In this document: positions 1-11,745 of the stretch, piece after piece
How positions within the stretch are numbered: the stretch's first letter is position 1
Layout of the letters: the number at the start of each line of letters is the position of its first letter
NCBI GenBank assembly: GCA_028571685.1
Contig: CM053158.1
Location: forward strand, 58,496,001 to 58,560,000
DNA length: 64,000 bases
Source: Heterohyrax brucei
Taxonomy: Eukaryota; Chordata; Mammalia; Hyracoidea; Procaviidae
Direction of reading: 5' to 3'
Position numbers and translations under genes: made by a program
Notes under the pieces: generated by a model
The model's input: only the letters and a program-made list of their open reading frames with translations
The model's database searches: none
What the model was told of the DNA's origin: nothing

Positions 1-47
1 GAGGATTTTTTGTTGGCTTTGTGTTGAGATGTAATCTACCCATTTGG

Positions 48-126
48 AGCCTTGGAAACCCCATGGGACTGTTGTGTTCTGTCCTGTGAAGTCAGTCATG
101 AGTTGCAGTTGACTCAGCAGTAAGGA
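48..126 (+). mobile_element. AfroSINE, 3' half
   Basis: The segment GGAAACCCCATGGGACTG, then TTCTGTCCTGTGAAGTCA, then ATGAGTTGCAGTTGACTCAG reproduces the body and tail of the AfroSINE in sense. The tRNA-like head is missing. It is a diverged fragment. Confidence 0.6.
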
Positions 127-399
127 GTTGTTTGTTCCTACATTTACAGAATGTTTATTGAGTACCTACTGTGTATTCTTTATGATCTTAGAAACAGGTA
201 TCTTTCAGGGGGCAAGCAGGGGAGGTATTTAGTTCTTTGCCCTAGAGAACCTAGTTCTTTGGCAAAATTGTGCATTTCTGATCAACTTTCTTCTGTCTTT
301 GGAGATTTCTACCATGTTATTTTTGATAAAAATTGATTAGTGAACAACTATCATTAGGGATGGGTCATTTAAAAAATAGTACTTCAGATATGGAGTCTT

Positions 400-512
400 G
401 GAGCTCAGCTGGTAACCGAAAGGTTGGCGGTTTGAATGTACCAGCTGCTCCTCGGAAACTTCTGTGGGGCAATTCTGGTCTGTCCTGTAAGTTACAATCA
501 ACTCTGTCAAGA
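400..512 (+). mobile_element. AfroSINE, partial
   Basis: It contains the B-box-like stretch AAGGTTGGCGGTTTGAATG, then CCAGCTGCTCCTCGGAAAC and TTCTGGTCTGTCCTGTAAG. The far 5' head and the 3' tail are degraded. Confidence 0.7.
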
Positions 513-1274
513 GGTTTTTTTGTTGTTGTTGTCTAATTTTTATTTATTTCAGATATTATTGGTTAATAGTAGGATAATTAGCCATTGGTTGTCGTTAAGT
601 CATGAGTCTGAATTAACTATTGTTTACTTGGTGAGGCCTGACCCTCCAGCTGTGGCTGTTTGAGGCAGCTTTAAATAGAGACACCCTGTAGAAAATCTTC
701 AAAAAACCAAGAACTAGATTCCTGGAACTCTGCTAGGTTTAAACTTCACACAAATTTGAAAATGCTTTTCTCCAAGTAGCTGCTGAATGGTTTTGTTTTA
801 AAGTCTATTGTTTACTTCCTCTATAGCCTGTTACTTTTTTGTTTGGAAGGTCCCTTCAGAATTCATGGTGTCTGCATCTTAATTAGAGGTCCCCAAAGAA
901 TTGCCTGCTCCTCCAAGTCACATCCCCTTTATTATAGTTTATGGAATGACTTCCATATTCTGTTTCTGGAAATCTATTTCCATGTAGATTATAGAGTGCT
1001 CAGTGGTTTTAAAAGCTGCCCAACATGGTCAGGTTAAAGCTATGAATTTATTAAACTTAAGTAAATTTATAATATGATATTGACTAAACACTATCTTACA
1101 GTGGCCTCTCAGTTGAGAAAAGCAGAAGCCTTCTCCTTGTTTAAGAAACATCTATAGGTGAAAAAAGTTAACAATTTATGAATTTTGACTGTGCATTTAA
1201 TTTTGCAAACAGGGAGAACTTTGTGCTTTCACCCGATTTCATCATCATGCGTCATGCCTGTATTTTACCAAAAA
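513..1274. other. Unique intronic sequence, no feature seen
   Basis: AT-rich sequence. Short open frames lack splice signals, codon structure or family resemblance. No repeat family is recognised with confidence. Confidence 0.5.
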
Positions 1275-1426
1275 GAAACCATTCCTGTGGAGTTGATTCA
1301 GACTAATGGCAACCGTGTAGGACGGGGTAAAACTGCCCTGTAGGGTTTCCAGAGAGAGCAACCAGTACAAACTACTAACTTTTTGGTTAGCAGCTGAGCC
1401 CCTAACTGCTGTGCCACCAGGACTCT
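1275..1426 (-). mobile_element. AfroSINE
   Basis: An antisense copy running from the tail (GTGGAGTTGATTCAGAC) through AAACTGCCCTGTAGGGTTTC to the head (TTTTGGTTAGCAGCTGAG, then TGTGCCACCAGG). Nearly full length and moderately diverged. Confidence 0.85.
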
Positions 1427-2044
1427 ACCTGTATTTTAGTCTTCGTTTTCATTTTTAATTATTAAAAAAAGATTGTGTGTCTGTGATTTTTCTCTGTCCA
1501 CCTGGGTTCGTGTTTTTTTTGGGGGGGGCACACATATTTCTAGTGCTTGCAAAACTTACAAACAGGCAGAAGAGCTGTCCAGGAAGTTGGTTGTTGATGC
1601 AGTGAAGTGATGGATGCAGACTCGGCTCCTCCAGTGGGATGGAGTTTCCTCTGTCTTTGGAGGAGAGGCGATCCAGAAAGTGAACCTCAGTGTTTTGAAG
1701 CTGCTATGGTCTGCCTCATCCCAAATTCCTCTGAATGTTTTCTCAGATTTGGTGTCTGGGAAGGACTCTTGGCGGAGGAAGATTTGGCCTCATTGAGGGC
1801 TGTGCTTTGCCCAAGAGGAAAATCTGGAACTCTTCTTTGGAGATATTTTGATTCTTTCATAAGTTCATTTGAAGAAATACTTAGAAATGATTAAATTGTA
1901 TTCATTTTTGAACTGCCCTAAAATGAAGACTGGCTAACCTCAAATATTGTTTTAGTTGGGGATCTAGGGAACTTTATTATATGTGAAATAATGAAGCTCA
2001 GTTTCTTTCTGGGCAGAAAAGAATCTTATACTTTTCATAGTGTT
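1427..2044. other. Unique intronic sequence
   Basis: It contains a short TG-rich and G-rich stretch near 1500-1530. The 95-residue open frame at 1607-1894 shows no domain or splice context and is treated as chance. Confidence 0.45.
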
Positions 2045-3150
2045 TCTTTTTTTTTAATATATTACCATGCCTTAAGTGAAAGTCTGCAACTCAAGCTAGT
2101 CTTTCATACAACCCTTGCCCGTACACACTGCCGTGTAGCTCCAGCTGCTCTCCCCACCCTCTACCCTGTATTCTCCCTCCTTCTCTTCAACCAGCTCCCG
2201 TCCTTCTCCACCCCCTATCCTGCCGAGTCAGTCTCAGGCACCTCACTCCGTAAGCCAAGAAGCATGTTCCCTGCCAGTATCACCTCATGTCCAGTTCAAT
2301 TTTTTTCCAAAGACTGGTCCCAGGAATGGCCTCGGTCCTGGGCCAGCAGAGTCCAGGGGCTTGTCTTCTGGGGAACCCCCAGTCTGTCAGACCATCAAGT
2401 CCCATCTTTTAATAGATTTCAAGCTCTGTACCCTGTCCCCCTCCAGCTACTGTCTGTGGTCTATCTCCCCCACTTCCCTTCCTGTGCTCTCTGCCAGGGC
2501 CAACAGACAAAATCCAGCTTCCACAGTCCCCTGCTGATGTAGTCTCTAGATTAGTGGCCCTCTCTGTCTCTTGCACTGGTATTTTCCATACCTCTTTGAT
2601 ACCCTTCATTCTCCTCAGCTCCAGGTGGGTGGGACAGATTGATACTTCTTAGATGGCTGTTTGCTACTTTTAAGACCTAGACTCCACTCTTTGTCAGTGG
2701 GATGTAGAACTTTTTCGTAAAAAACTGTTATGCCTGTTTGCCTGGATGTCCCTTGAAACCATAGTCCCTAGACCCTTGCCCCTGCTACTCTGCCCTTCCA
2801 AGTCTTTGGTTGTGTTTATATTTATTTAGGGAAGTTCCTAGCTTTTAGTTTAGTGTAACCATGCTGACTTTTCCTGTACTGTGTGTTGCCCCTCCCTTCA
2901 CTGACCACCTATTATCTAATTAATGAATACCCCTCTTCTCCCTCCTCACCCCTTGTAATCATCAAAGCCTGTTTTCTTCTGTTTAAATCTTGTCTTGAGT
3001 CCTTATACTAATTGTCTTATATAACATTTGTCCTTTTGGAACTAATTTTACTCAGCATAATGCTTTCTGGATTCCTCCTTGTTAGGAGATATTTCCCAAA
3101 TTCATCGGTGTTCTCATAAAGTTTCTTAAAGGGATTCTCTTTGACCAAAG
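2045..3150 (-). mobile_element. L1 3' UTR and ORF2 end fragment
   Basis: Reading plus strand, T-rich sequence is followed by CTTAAGTGAAAGTCTGCAAC, the complement of the afrotherian-type L1 3' end. A long pyrimidine-rich 3' UTR stretch follows, and then TTTACTCAGCATAATGC and ATTCCTCC near 3050-3085. Those are complements of a conserved L1 region just after ORF2. The 183-residue open frame over it (1991-2542) is an artefact of this UTR. Confidence 0.8.
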
Positions 3151-3401
3151 AATGATAACAGCTACCTAGATAGAAGTAAATTTTTCCCCCTTAATGCTGT
3201 GAAGGCAGGGTATAGTAAAAAGGGAGACAGCCGGTGGCTGGGATTGAGGCAACTTTGGGTTTTGGTTGCAACTTTCCTCCTGTTTGGCATTGTGAGCCTG
3301 GAGTAGTCACTGGATTTCCTGTAAAGGAAGGCATGAGTGCTGTGACTACGTGTTTTCAAACTTATGACTCTGTCCATTTAACTGAAGCAACATACCTCAG
3401 T

Positions 3402-3553
3402 AAAACCCTTTGCCGCTGAGTCGATTGTGACTCAGCAGCCCTGTAGCTCAGAGTAGAACTGCCCTATAGAGTTTCCAAGGAGTCCATGGTGGATTCAAAC
3501 TACAGACCCTCTAGTTATCAGCTGTAGCACTTTGCTACGCCACCCAGTTTCCA
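3402..3553 (-). mobile_element. AfroSINE
   Basis: Antisense copy: GCCGCTGAGTCGATTGTGAC (tail), AGAACTGCCCTATAGAGTTT (body) and TATCAGCTGTAGCACTTTGC (head). Near full length. Confidence 0.88.
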
Positions 3554-4045
3554 GTTGAAGCAAAGAAGGAGTAAATTATTTAGATGGTAAAAATTAGTAC
3601 ATTGATGTGTATCTAAGGGGTTCTGATGTTGTTAGCTGTCTTCATGTCAGCCTGAGTCAGTCCCAGGCTCAGGGTGAACTCCTGCATATTGAATTTGAAA
3701 CAGTAATGATCTGTAGGGTTTTCATTGGCTGATTTAGATGTCTCCTCATAGTCTGTCTTAGTTAAGAAGCCCTGCTGAAATCTGTGCAGCATTATAGCAA
3801 CAAATATGTAGGATAGTAATCTTAGCATATTTGGTGCTTCTCAGTGTAGTACTCTGAGCAACAGAAGAAACAGGGTGTGCCTGGTAAAGTCTCCATGAGG
3901 GAAACTTCATGTGGGCCTTTAGGTGTTGTTGAGAAGGAGAGAACGCTACACTTTATTGCTCTCTTTGATTGTTGATGATTTTTTCCCTCTGTCCCAAGAA
4001 AAACTATGGATGCTGGTGCAGACCTCCTTTAGATCTTTGACTTAA
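3554..4045. other. Unique intronic sequence
   Basis: No recognisable repeat or gene. Confidence 0.45.
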
Positions 4046-4115
4046 CGTTGTATGAGCTCTGGAAACACTGTGGAGCAATTCTGCTGTGTCCTGCAGGGTC
4101 ACTTATCACTGCCTT
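4046..4115 (+). mobile_element. AfroSINE fragment
   Basis: CTCTGGAAACACTGTGGAGC, then TTCTGCTGTGTCCTGCAGGG resembles the middle of the sense AfroSINE. The head is missing. A GCGGCCGC-containing stretch follows at 4132 but is too short to be a CpG island. Confidence 0.45.
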
Positions 4116-4387
4116 TCATAGGGTCACTCCAGCGGCCGCGCTCAAGCAGGATTTCAGTGAATGGATGGGATATGTGAAGTTATAGTTGTAGGTGGTAGAT
4201 GACCTTCACCAGCCAGTTGGATCCTCTGGAGAAGATTCAGTAGTAATAGCTGCAGAAAGAATTGGCTGCACTTGGCATTGACTGTGTCCATGGTGAGTTT
4301 GAGATCAGCTTTCAACCCTTTTCTAGGAAGAGCTTTCTAGGTAGAAACTGAGCAGCCTGGTAGATACAGCTCAGTGGCTTCTTGCTC

Positions 4388-5045
4388 CATTTTTTTTTAA
4401 ATCATTTTTATTGTGTTTTAATCGAAAGCACATGTAGCAAATTAATTTTCTAACGAATGATTCTTACACAGATTGTTTCATGACCTTCATTACAATCCCA
4501 GCAGTGTGTCAGCGTTGTTCCTTATTTTCTTCTTGAGTTCCTTGTTTCCATCTGTCCGGTTACCCTGTTCTTCTCTGTCTGTGATTTTGGACAAATGTTG
4601 CCCTTTAGGCCACATGTGTAGCTGACTGTTCTAAGGAGCACATTCCTCTTGGATGTTATTGTTGGCTGGAAGGTGGCCTCCAGAAGTGTCTGTAGTTTGA
4701 AGTTAAAGGTTATCTTAGGACGGTAGTGTCAGGGGTTCCTCTAGCCTGCCTGGAAAGTCTGGTCCTTTTTTTTTTTAATTTGAATTTTGTGCTACATTTT
4801 TTACATGCTGCTGTGATCCCACTGTAGTGACTGGTAGTGGCAGCCACTCACCATCTAGTTCTTCTGCACTCATGTTAGAGGAGTCTGTGGTTCATGTGGC
4901 CAGCAGTCCTTTAGACTAATTTGCTTCCTGAGTCTTTGGTTTTCTTGTGGAGACCAGTAGTTGCTTCTTAGATGGCTGCTCACTCTCAAGTTTTCAAGTC
5001 TCTCCCTCTTATTGGTCAAATTTATGCTAAATCTCTACTCATCTA
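4388..5045 (-). mobile_element. L1 3' UTR fragment
   Basis: Starts with a T-run and TTTTTATTGTGTTTTAATCG, the complement of an L1 3' end. It continues with TTCTTGTGGAGACC-type and CTTAGATGGCTGCTCACTC motifs shared with the L1 tails at 27.7, 30.9 and 32.2 kb. Diverged and internally deleted. Confidence 0.7.
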
Positions 5046-5054
5046 CCAGCAGTC

Positions 5055-5204
5055 TGTGAGTGGTATAAAAGGTTAAGCTCTTGGCTACTAACTAAAAGGT
5101 TGGCAGACTGAACCCACCCAGGGTCTCAGCCATTGACAACCTCTTGGAGAAATTCTGCTCTGCACACATGTGGTTTCCATGAGCCAGAATGAGCCTGGCA
5201 GCTT
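5055..5204 (+). mobile_element. AfroSINE
   Basis: GGTTAAGCTCTTGGCTACTA is followed by AAAAGGTTGGCAGACTGAAC (A/B box area) and a diverged tail GAGCCAGAATGAGCCTGGCAG. It directly abuts the preceding L1 tail. Confidence 0.8.
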
Positions 5205-6980
5205 TGATGTGTTTTTCCGTGTCTACCTACAGTTTCTTTGGTTTTCTTTTGACTGATCACTATTCCTTGAAAATCTTAGTCTGTACCCTAGTGGGCTCCT
5301 TTTTTGTGTAGCATCTTTCTAAACTTATTTTCTGTGTTTGAAATACCCATCTTTCTCACACCCATTCTTTATCATATAAATGTGTTTAGTAAGACAGAAC
5401 CTTTGGATTTTTTTCTGTTTCTTTAGAACAAATTCTTGGAATTTGGAGCATTGTTTGGGGATACAGTTTAAAATGCAGCGAAGTTGGAGGCATGGTTAGT
5501 GGTTTGGAACTTCTTGACAGGAAGTTTAACAGGAATTAGGGCTACTTGAGAACTAAAGGAAATAGTCCAAATAAACTGAACCTTTTTTTTTAAATTCTCT
5601 TTTTAAGACCCAAAGATGACCATTTTACATTGTGCTTTCTGAAGTCAGAATAGACCAAATGATCCTCCTGTCTTTCCACAAGCCTGTTAATGTCCGTGTC
5701 AGCCAGTCACTTTGTCACTCACTTTGTTTTTTGTTCTGGTCAGTGTGTTATATCTAGCCCTTTCCTTAAGGATGCTGGGAGTTTACAGGATTGGTAACTT
5801 CACACATCCCCATCTTTCAGGGGCTGTTTATTACCATGTACGTGGGAATCCATTGGTAATGAGTTTGTTGATTACACTGTGATTTTCTCCTTAGCTCAGT
5901 GGTGCTATTTGTGGCCTTTGAGGTGTGATTATTGCAAATTGACATGTATGAGGACTTTATAGGTGTGTTTTTGGAACTTACATATGTAGTGCAATGGATG
6001 ACATTCTTTTGCTGAGGGGTTTGTGGGTGAAACCTAGAATCGGCTGACCCTCAAAAGTCAGCTGATGGAAAAAAGGGATAAATTCAGGGACTTTTTTCAT
6101 GTTGCAAGCCTTCAGTGAAAAGTCAGAGCTTGTGGTGGGTCTGATTTTATATGTCGAAGAGAACTGTTGGACAGTGTACTTGACCTAGACCCTAAATTAT
6201 GCACTGTCCTCTCTTCTTTTCCTCTTCCTCCTTATTCTCTACTTTCTGTTTGAGAACCACTTCAAAGAATCAGATGTGTGGGTGCCAGACGCCATGCAGT
6301 TATTGTTAAAGAAATTTGGAAATATAATTGAAAGCAAACTCTGTTGAGCAAAACAGACCTAAGCAAGTTCCTTCTTTGAGGGAAAAGGGAATTCTAAGTT
6401 TTTCCTCTGTTTGGAGCTGCTGTCTCAGAACACTTGTTCTGTGAGATGAATCATGTGTGAATTCTACATCTGGGAGTTATATATTGGGAAATGGCATTAT
6501 TTTTAAATGTAGAAGAAACAAAAGCTTAAAGTTACAGTGCAGTTGGAAAATTCTAGTCAGAGTTTAAAAAAAATAGCAGGATTGAGGTGAAATTGGCAAG
6601 ATAATTGGACATGAGACTGCGGTGCCTAAAATAGACATATCCATATATAGGAAGCAATTTGACAGCCACATTTATTTATTGGGACCCCTGCCCTTTGATT
6701 TCAGACACGACATTAAAAAATAATCGTAAACATCAACTAGTCAAAATCATGTGGCTTGAGAGTCTGAATTTATTCAAGCATTTGCCTTGAGCTACTTTAA
6801 ATAAGTTCAGGCTTTATTTACCAGTGAAAAAACCCAAAGTGGTGCAGTTTCAGGGACTGCAGGGGAAGATAACACTGTATCCTCTCTAAAGTGCCTGTTT
6901 ATTGGAGATATGTGGTTGGCTATTGGGGCAGTTTGAGGAGGTGGTTGTGGGGACGAAGCAGCCGTGCTCTTCATGTAGAG
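5205..6980. other. Unique intronic sequence
   Basis: About 1.8 kb of AT-rich sequence without a convincing open frame, exon or repeat family. It may include old, unrecognised repeats. Confidence 0.4.
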
Positions 6981-6982
6981 TG

Positions 6983-7190
6983 GTAAGAATGGTGGTTTTA
7001 GAGGCTGACTGCCTGGGTGGTCTTGGGCAGTTTACTTAATTACTGTCTGACTCAGTTTCCTCTTTTTTAAAATGAGAATAATTGTAGTGTCTAACTTAGT
7101 AAGGTTGTTATGAGACAAAAAAAGAAATAATTTATAGAACAGGGCCTGTCACACAGTGGACAGTCCCAGGGGTTAGCTATTGTTTATTAC
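6983..7190 (+). mobile_element. MIR element
   Basis: GTCTTGGGCAGTTTACTTAA, then CTCAGTTTCCTCTTTTTTAAAATG, then GGTTGTTATGAGA match the mammalian-wide MIR core and 3' region in sense. An old element. Confidence 0.75.
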
Positions 7191-7207
7191 TATAACTGTA
7201 GCAATAA

Positions 7208-7396
7208 TAAGGAGCCCTAGTGGTACAGTGGCTAAGTGCTCTGCAGCTAACCAGAAGGTTGGTGGTTGGGATCCACCAGCTGCTCTGCTGGAGAAAGATG
7301 GGCTAGTCTACTTCTGTAAGGATTACAGACTTGGAAACCATGTGGCTCACTCCTACTGTGTCCTTCACGGTGGCTGTGAGTGGGAAAACCGAAACA
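7208..7396 (+). mobile_element. AfroSINE (long body variant)
   Basis: GGAGCCCTAGTGGTACAGTG and TAACCAGAAGGTTGGTGGTT form the tRNA-like head. The body includes CTACTTCTGTAAGGATTACAG, then CTTGGAAACCATGTGG. It may have inserted into or beside the MIR tail. Confidence 0.88.
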
Positions 7397-8504
7397 ACAC
7401 GACAGTAACTGCGGGTTACCTTTTTGTAGCAGAACACAGTTTGTGAACTACTTCGTCATCGTCTTAACCCTCTGAAATGTGTTACCTCTGTTTTGTGTGA
7501 GGCCCAGAGTGGCTGAATAACTTGCCTAGGGCCCCAGAGTTAGTGATGACCAGAGTTAGAGTTCTGGATGGATCCACAAGATAATGTTTAGAAAGAATGC
7601 TGTAAGAATAGTGCTGCCGTCTGACGACTTCCTTGTGTTTGTCTTGCCACCTCATCAAATCTGCGTTTATTGAGGTCAGTGACCGACTGGTCCTGTAGCT
7701 CCTCAGTGGCTTGTAGCACCTAGCTGTGGCCATGTAGATGTCTTGAACAGAATCTTAAAAACCATACTGCTTCCTTGGCAGTCTTGTGTGTTAGAATCCA
7801 TCCTGGGTTTGCCTCTTTGGTGAAGGGGGTGGTAGCATGTGCATGTGTCTGGCCATCTGTTGTTTATTGTATCTGTTAGGTTGTGGTTTGTCTTCATGTT
7901 CCATGTTTCTTTGGTTTCTGGAGCAACTGCAAATGTTATATGCTCAGGGATCAAAAAAAGTACACTATTTATAAACAGTAAAGTATTCTTGGGTTTGGAA
8001 AGTGTTTTTCTCAAATGCATGTGTATTTGGTGGCTTTATTCTAATCTCATTGATGTTACCATTGGACAGTTTGCAGAAAGAGGCACATCGAAAAGATGGG
8101 CAAGTCATGGGCCTGCCTAGTGTAACCAGCTCACAAACAGCCTTGGTGATAAGGCCCTGATGTTAACACTGACCTGATTGGTGTATTTTTAACTCAAGAA
8201 CATTTAAACAGTTTAGCTTGCTGGTGAAGTTTATACTCTGCCTGAAATCTTTGGCATGCGGTGAGTTGTTCAGTGCTCTGAGATATATAGATATATGTGG
8301 TCCAGTTCCTGGGAGACTGCCGTGACCATCAGTAACTAACTTCCCCGACCCAAGAAAAAGCAAACAACAAAATAAGTGCTCCAGCAGAGATAAAAGGAGG
8401 AAAGGTGGAATTTAGCTGTGATTTTATATGATAAATGTATGTTGAACTTTTCTCATTTACTATTTCTTTGTGTTACTGGATTTTGGAGGAGCTAGAGGGC
8501 TTTT
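7397..8504. other. Unique intronic sequence
   Basis: No gene, RNA or clear repeat recognised. The 80-105 residue open frames lack splice context or motifs. Confidence 0.4.
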
Positions 8505-8950
8505 CACCACCCACTCTTACTTTGTCTGCCATACTGGGGTGCCTTTTGTGTTGCCATGATGGTAGAAGCAATGCCACCAGTATGTCAAATACCAGCAGGG
8601 TCACTCACGGTGGACAGGTTTCAGCACTGCTTCTGGACTAAGACAAAGGAGGCAGAAAGCCCGACAATCTACTTCTGAAAATTAGTCAGTTATACCCTCA
8701 TGGGTGAAAACAGCAATGTCCGCCTCACTTGTTTTGGGCATGTCACCAGGAAGGATAAAGTTTGGTGAAGTATAGGGCCAATGAGGACAAGAGAAGACCA
8801 TTGGTAAGATGGACTGGCATGGTGTCACAACAGTTGACTTCAGCAAGCTGATGATCATGAGGTTGACACAGGACTGGCAATGTGTCAGTCTGCTGTATGT
8901 AAGGGTTCTATGAATCCAGTGAGCTGGATGGCACCTTAACTAGCTTTCTG
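8505..8950 (+). mobile_element. Composite RTE-derived element (5' end joined to 3' end)
   Basis: The left half (TTTGTCTGCCATACTGGGGT, then ATGCCACCAGTATGTCAAAT, then GGACAGGTTTCAGCACTGCT) is the 5' region of the afrotherian RTE, also seen at 56401-56667. The right half (GTCACCAGGAAGGATAAAGT, then AGAAGACCATTGGTAAGATG, then CAGTGAGCTGGATGGCACCTTA) is the RTE 3' end. The coding middle is absent. The antisense element at 18235-18670 has the same layout, so this looks like a short non-autonomous derivative and not a random truncation. Confidence 0.7.
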
Positions 8951-9049
8951 TTCACCTCTATTTTGCTTCCACCCACTTCCCCATCCCCTCTTTGCCAAAA
9001 GAGTCTTAGTGCTTAAATCCTTGGTGGTCTGCATGCCTCTTCAGTTTCG

Positions 9050-9465
9050 TTGTTCACCTCTTTCCTGCCTGGCTAGTCTCAGCCCCAGCCACCATGTGGG
9101 CGTTCTCCCAAGCTCTTAGAACCTTTTCAACTTACCTCTCTTGCAGACTGTCCCACTGCCTCAAGAAATAATCCTCCTTCTTTGTGTTGCAAACTTACTG
9201 TTCCAGCCCAAATGTCCCATCTGTGGAAACCTTTCACATTTAGGTTAGAGCCCCCTCTTGAGTACTCTGTAGTACTTAGTTACAGAAGTTTAGTGTAATT
9301 ATTTGATTAATACTTTGCTGTGTCATTAGTTTGTAAGCTCCTTGAAAGCAGGACCTGGGTTTGTGTCTGGCTTATCATTGTATTTCTGCAATGTAGCACA
9401 AAGACAGACACACATTTAATGCTCAGTGCTGATATTGATAAAGATGTAGAATGAATATCAAACAC
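9050..9465 (+). mobile_element. L2-like LINE 3' fragment
   Basis: GTTTGTAAGCTCCTTGAAAG, then CAGGACCTGGGTTTGTGTCT, then TGCAATGTAGCACAAAG resemble the common mammalian L2 3' end. An ancient element. Confidence 0.6.
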
Positions 9466-9622
9466 AAGGGGTCCTATGGAAGAACCTTTCCAGACAAGTG
9501 GGATAATGTAGGCTGCAGGACTGGGTACTGTTTACTTCTGTTGTCCAGCTGGAACTGACTCGCAGCACTGTCAGCAACCATGACGTCAGGGCTCAGAGCT
9601 CATCAGTCTACACATTTCATTG

Positions 9623-9665
9623 TGTGTATGTGTGTGTGTGTGTGTGTGTGTGAGACAGAAAGAGA
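9623..9665 (+). repeat. (TG)n microsatellite
   Basis: About 15 TG units with one or two interruptions, then AGACAGAAAGAGAG. It borders the next AfroSINE on its tail side, where such simple repeats often lie. Confidence 0.9.
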
Positions 9666-9870
9666 GTAAAATTGCTGTTGAGAGGATTCTGACTCATGTT
9701 GACTCAGTGTATTGGAGTAGAACTGTGCCCCATAAGGTTTTCAGTGGCTGATTTATCAGAAGTAGATCTCCAGGTCTTTCTTCCAGGGTGCCTGTAGGTG
9801 AACTTGAATCTCCAAACTTTGGGTTAACAGCCAAGATTATTAATCATTTTCCGTACCCAGGGAATCCTTC
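9666..9870 (-). mobile_element. AfroSINE (long body variant)
   Basis: Antisense: GAGGATTCTGACTCATGTTG (tail), CATAAGGTTTTCAGTGGCTG and CAGGTCTTTCTTCCAGGGTG (variant body), then TTTGGGTTAACAGCCAAG (head). The same variant occurs at 35575-35756. Confidence 0.85.
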
Positions 9871-11584
9871 CTAAATGTACTTTGTCAAGGTGTTGTTTTC
9901 TTCCATCTTCCACCAGAATTACAGTATTGAGAAACTTAGAAGAATAAACAGCAGGGAAGCGGAAAAACGGCAGGTAGGCAGTTTAAGTACCAAGTTTAAC
10001 ACTTGACTGGCTGTTGAGTCTGAATTTCAGAAAGGTGACTTCTAACTACCTTATGTCAGTATTGCTGAAATTCCTTTTCTTGCTTTAGCACTGCATCTGA
10101 TGTGTCTTCTGCCTGAGGTCCTTGGATGTCATTGCCCTTCTCAGTCTCCAGTAGTTGGCTGTCCTTGGCAGGTGAGCTAGACTCAGGAGCTCTCTGTTAC
10201 ATTTGGCTAGAGAGCCCACTGTTGACATGGTCTCTCATCTGTTCTTTCCTTGGAGCAGGCTTTTGTAGTCTGCTTTTCTCAGAGTTGACACTGCAGCAAA
10301 GGAGGGTTGCTTCTTATATAGACTGAGGCTGTCTAGACACTCTTCCCCTTGTGGTTATTCTGCTTAGTTTATGCTGAACCTTCTCCAGGCAGCTGGTTCT
10401 GGTTGCTTAGGCTCTTGGCTTTTTGCTAAGCCCTCTGCTTTGACAAAAAAGATGCCCAGGCCAAGGTAGTTTTTTTTTTTCTGCTGGCGGAGGGGATGAC
10501 TGTGCTTTGGCTAGTAGGAATACTAAGACCTTAGTGGATCAATCCAAAGTCACAGCTTAGATTTATAGGTGCTTCTGTGGCAAGAGATTTAGGACAGATA
10601 AATTTCTAAATCTGTAAATGGTCTTCTAGCCAGGACCTTAACCTCCCCAGTCCACCAACAGGTGCATACAGCTTATTCACCAGGGTTTCTGATCCCAACA
10701 GAGGACCTTCACCCCGATGGGCTCATCTTAGGGTTGTCTCCTCAGATGGAACTAAAGGCAGTGGAAAGAATCCTGCCTGCCCAGCTTTCAGTGATATTTC
10801 AAATTTCAGTGGCATTGGGTTCTTGGGCTTGGAAGTAGGGTAGTCAGGATAAGGACTTTATGTTAAAGGGGTCTTGTGGTACTAACCTGTTAATCTGATA
10901 GCTGTAGCTTTATTTCAGTTACTTTTAATTTTCTGGTTATAAATGTTGGACATGTTTGTTGAATAAAGAGGAAACTACAGGAAAAAAAGATTAATTGATC
11001 TCATTCCTTAGTGGTAATGTTAGTACTTTGGTAATGCCTGGGGTTTGTTACCTTTTTAGAGTTGTATCCTTTTAAACAAAATTATAATTGATACTTGCAT
11101 AATTTTTTTTTTTTAGAAAAGAATATCATGAATGTTTTCTCTGACATTAAACATTTTAGAAAAGATGGTTTAAGTCATAGTTAAATTTTCCTATAGAATT
11201 TTTCCTGTACTGTGCCAGCCAGCTTTATACATACATGTTTTACGTTTCTTACTACTTTGGATGAGTAAATCCAGATTGCTCTAGAGATGGATATTTTCAA
11301 GACTGTTAGTACCATTGTCTTAAGAAAGAAGCACCAATTTAAGTGTGCAGTCATGCCTTATTTTCCCATATTTTGGATATCCCTTTTATTTTTTTTACAA
11401 TATGCCAGTTTAATACATGAAAATTGCATTAATGTAATCTGCATTTATGTTACTGATGTATTTTCTTTTTTAATTTCCTCTTAGTAATGCTTATTTAGTG
11501 TAATTATTTTGGTATCCATAACTGTGAAAGTTGGACTTGAGCATAAGTGCATATCTCTAACATTAGAAATGGTATCTTGCACAT
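9871..11584. other. Unique intronic sequence
   Basis: About 1.7 kb without a recognised gene. T-runs lie near 10468 and 11104. An old L1 or LTR fragment could hide in the AT-rich part (10900-11500), but I could not support a family. Confidence 0.35.
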
Positions 11585-11745
11585 GCTTATGGTGGTACAG
11601 ACAGTTAAGCACTCAAAGCATGAAAAGTTGATGGTTCAAACCCAACCAAAAGCATCTCAGAAGAAAGGCCTGGTGATCTGTTTCTGAAAGGGTATAGCCT
11701 TGCAAACCAGACAGAATGGAGTTCTGAGTGCAAAAAGCCTTTGTA
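11585..11745 (+). mobile_element. AfroSINE (variant), diverged
   Basis: GGTGGTACAGACAGTTAAGC, then GTTGATGGTTCAAACCCAAC, then CAGAAGAAAGGCCTGGTGAT match the long-body variant. The 3' tail is degraded. Confidence 0.78.

Noticed and set aside
1607..1894. A 95-residue frame with reasonable composition
   Set aside because: No acceptor/donor pair, no recognisable motif, and a position deep in an intron. Most likely chance.
1991..2542. A 183-residue open frame, the longest in the window
   Set aside because: It lies on the complement of an L1 3' UTR that recurs elsewhere. It is Ser/Pro/Leu-rich, has no splice context and no family resemblance.
4130..4140. GCGGCCGC site as a hint of a CpG island or promoter
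   Set aside because: CpG density falls off at once on both sides. No promoter-like composition.
9540..9610. Short GGAACTGACTCGCAGCACTG stretch resembling a further RTE/SINE tail micro-insertion
   Set aside because: Only about 20 bases match, no target duplication is visible and the CTTGGCTTGG end is missing.
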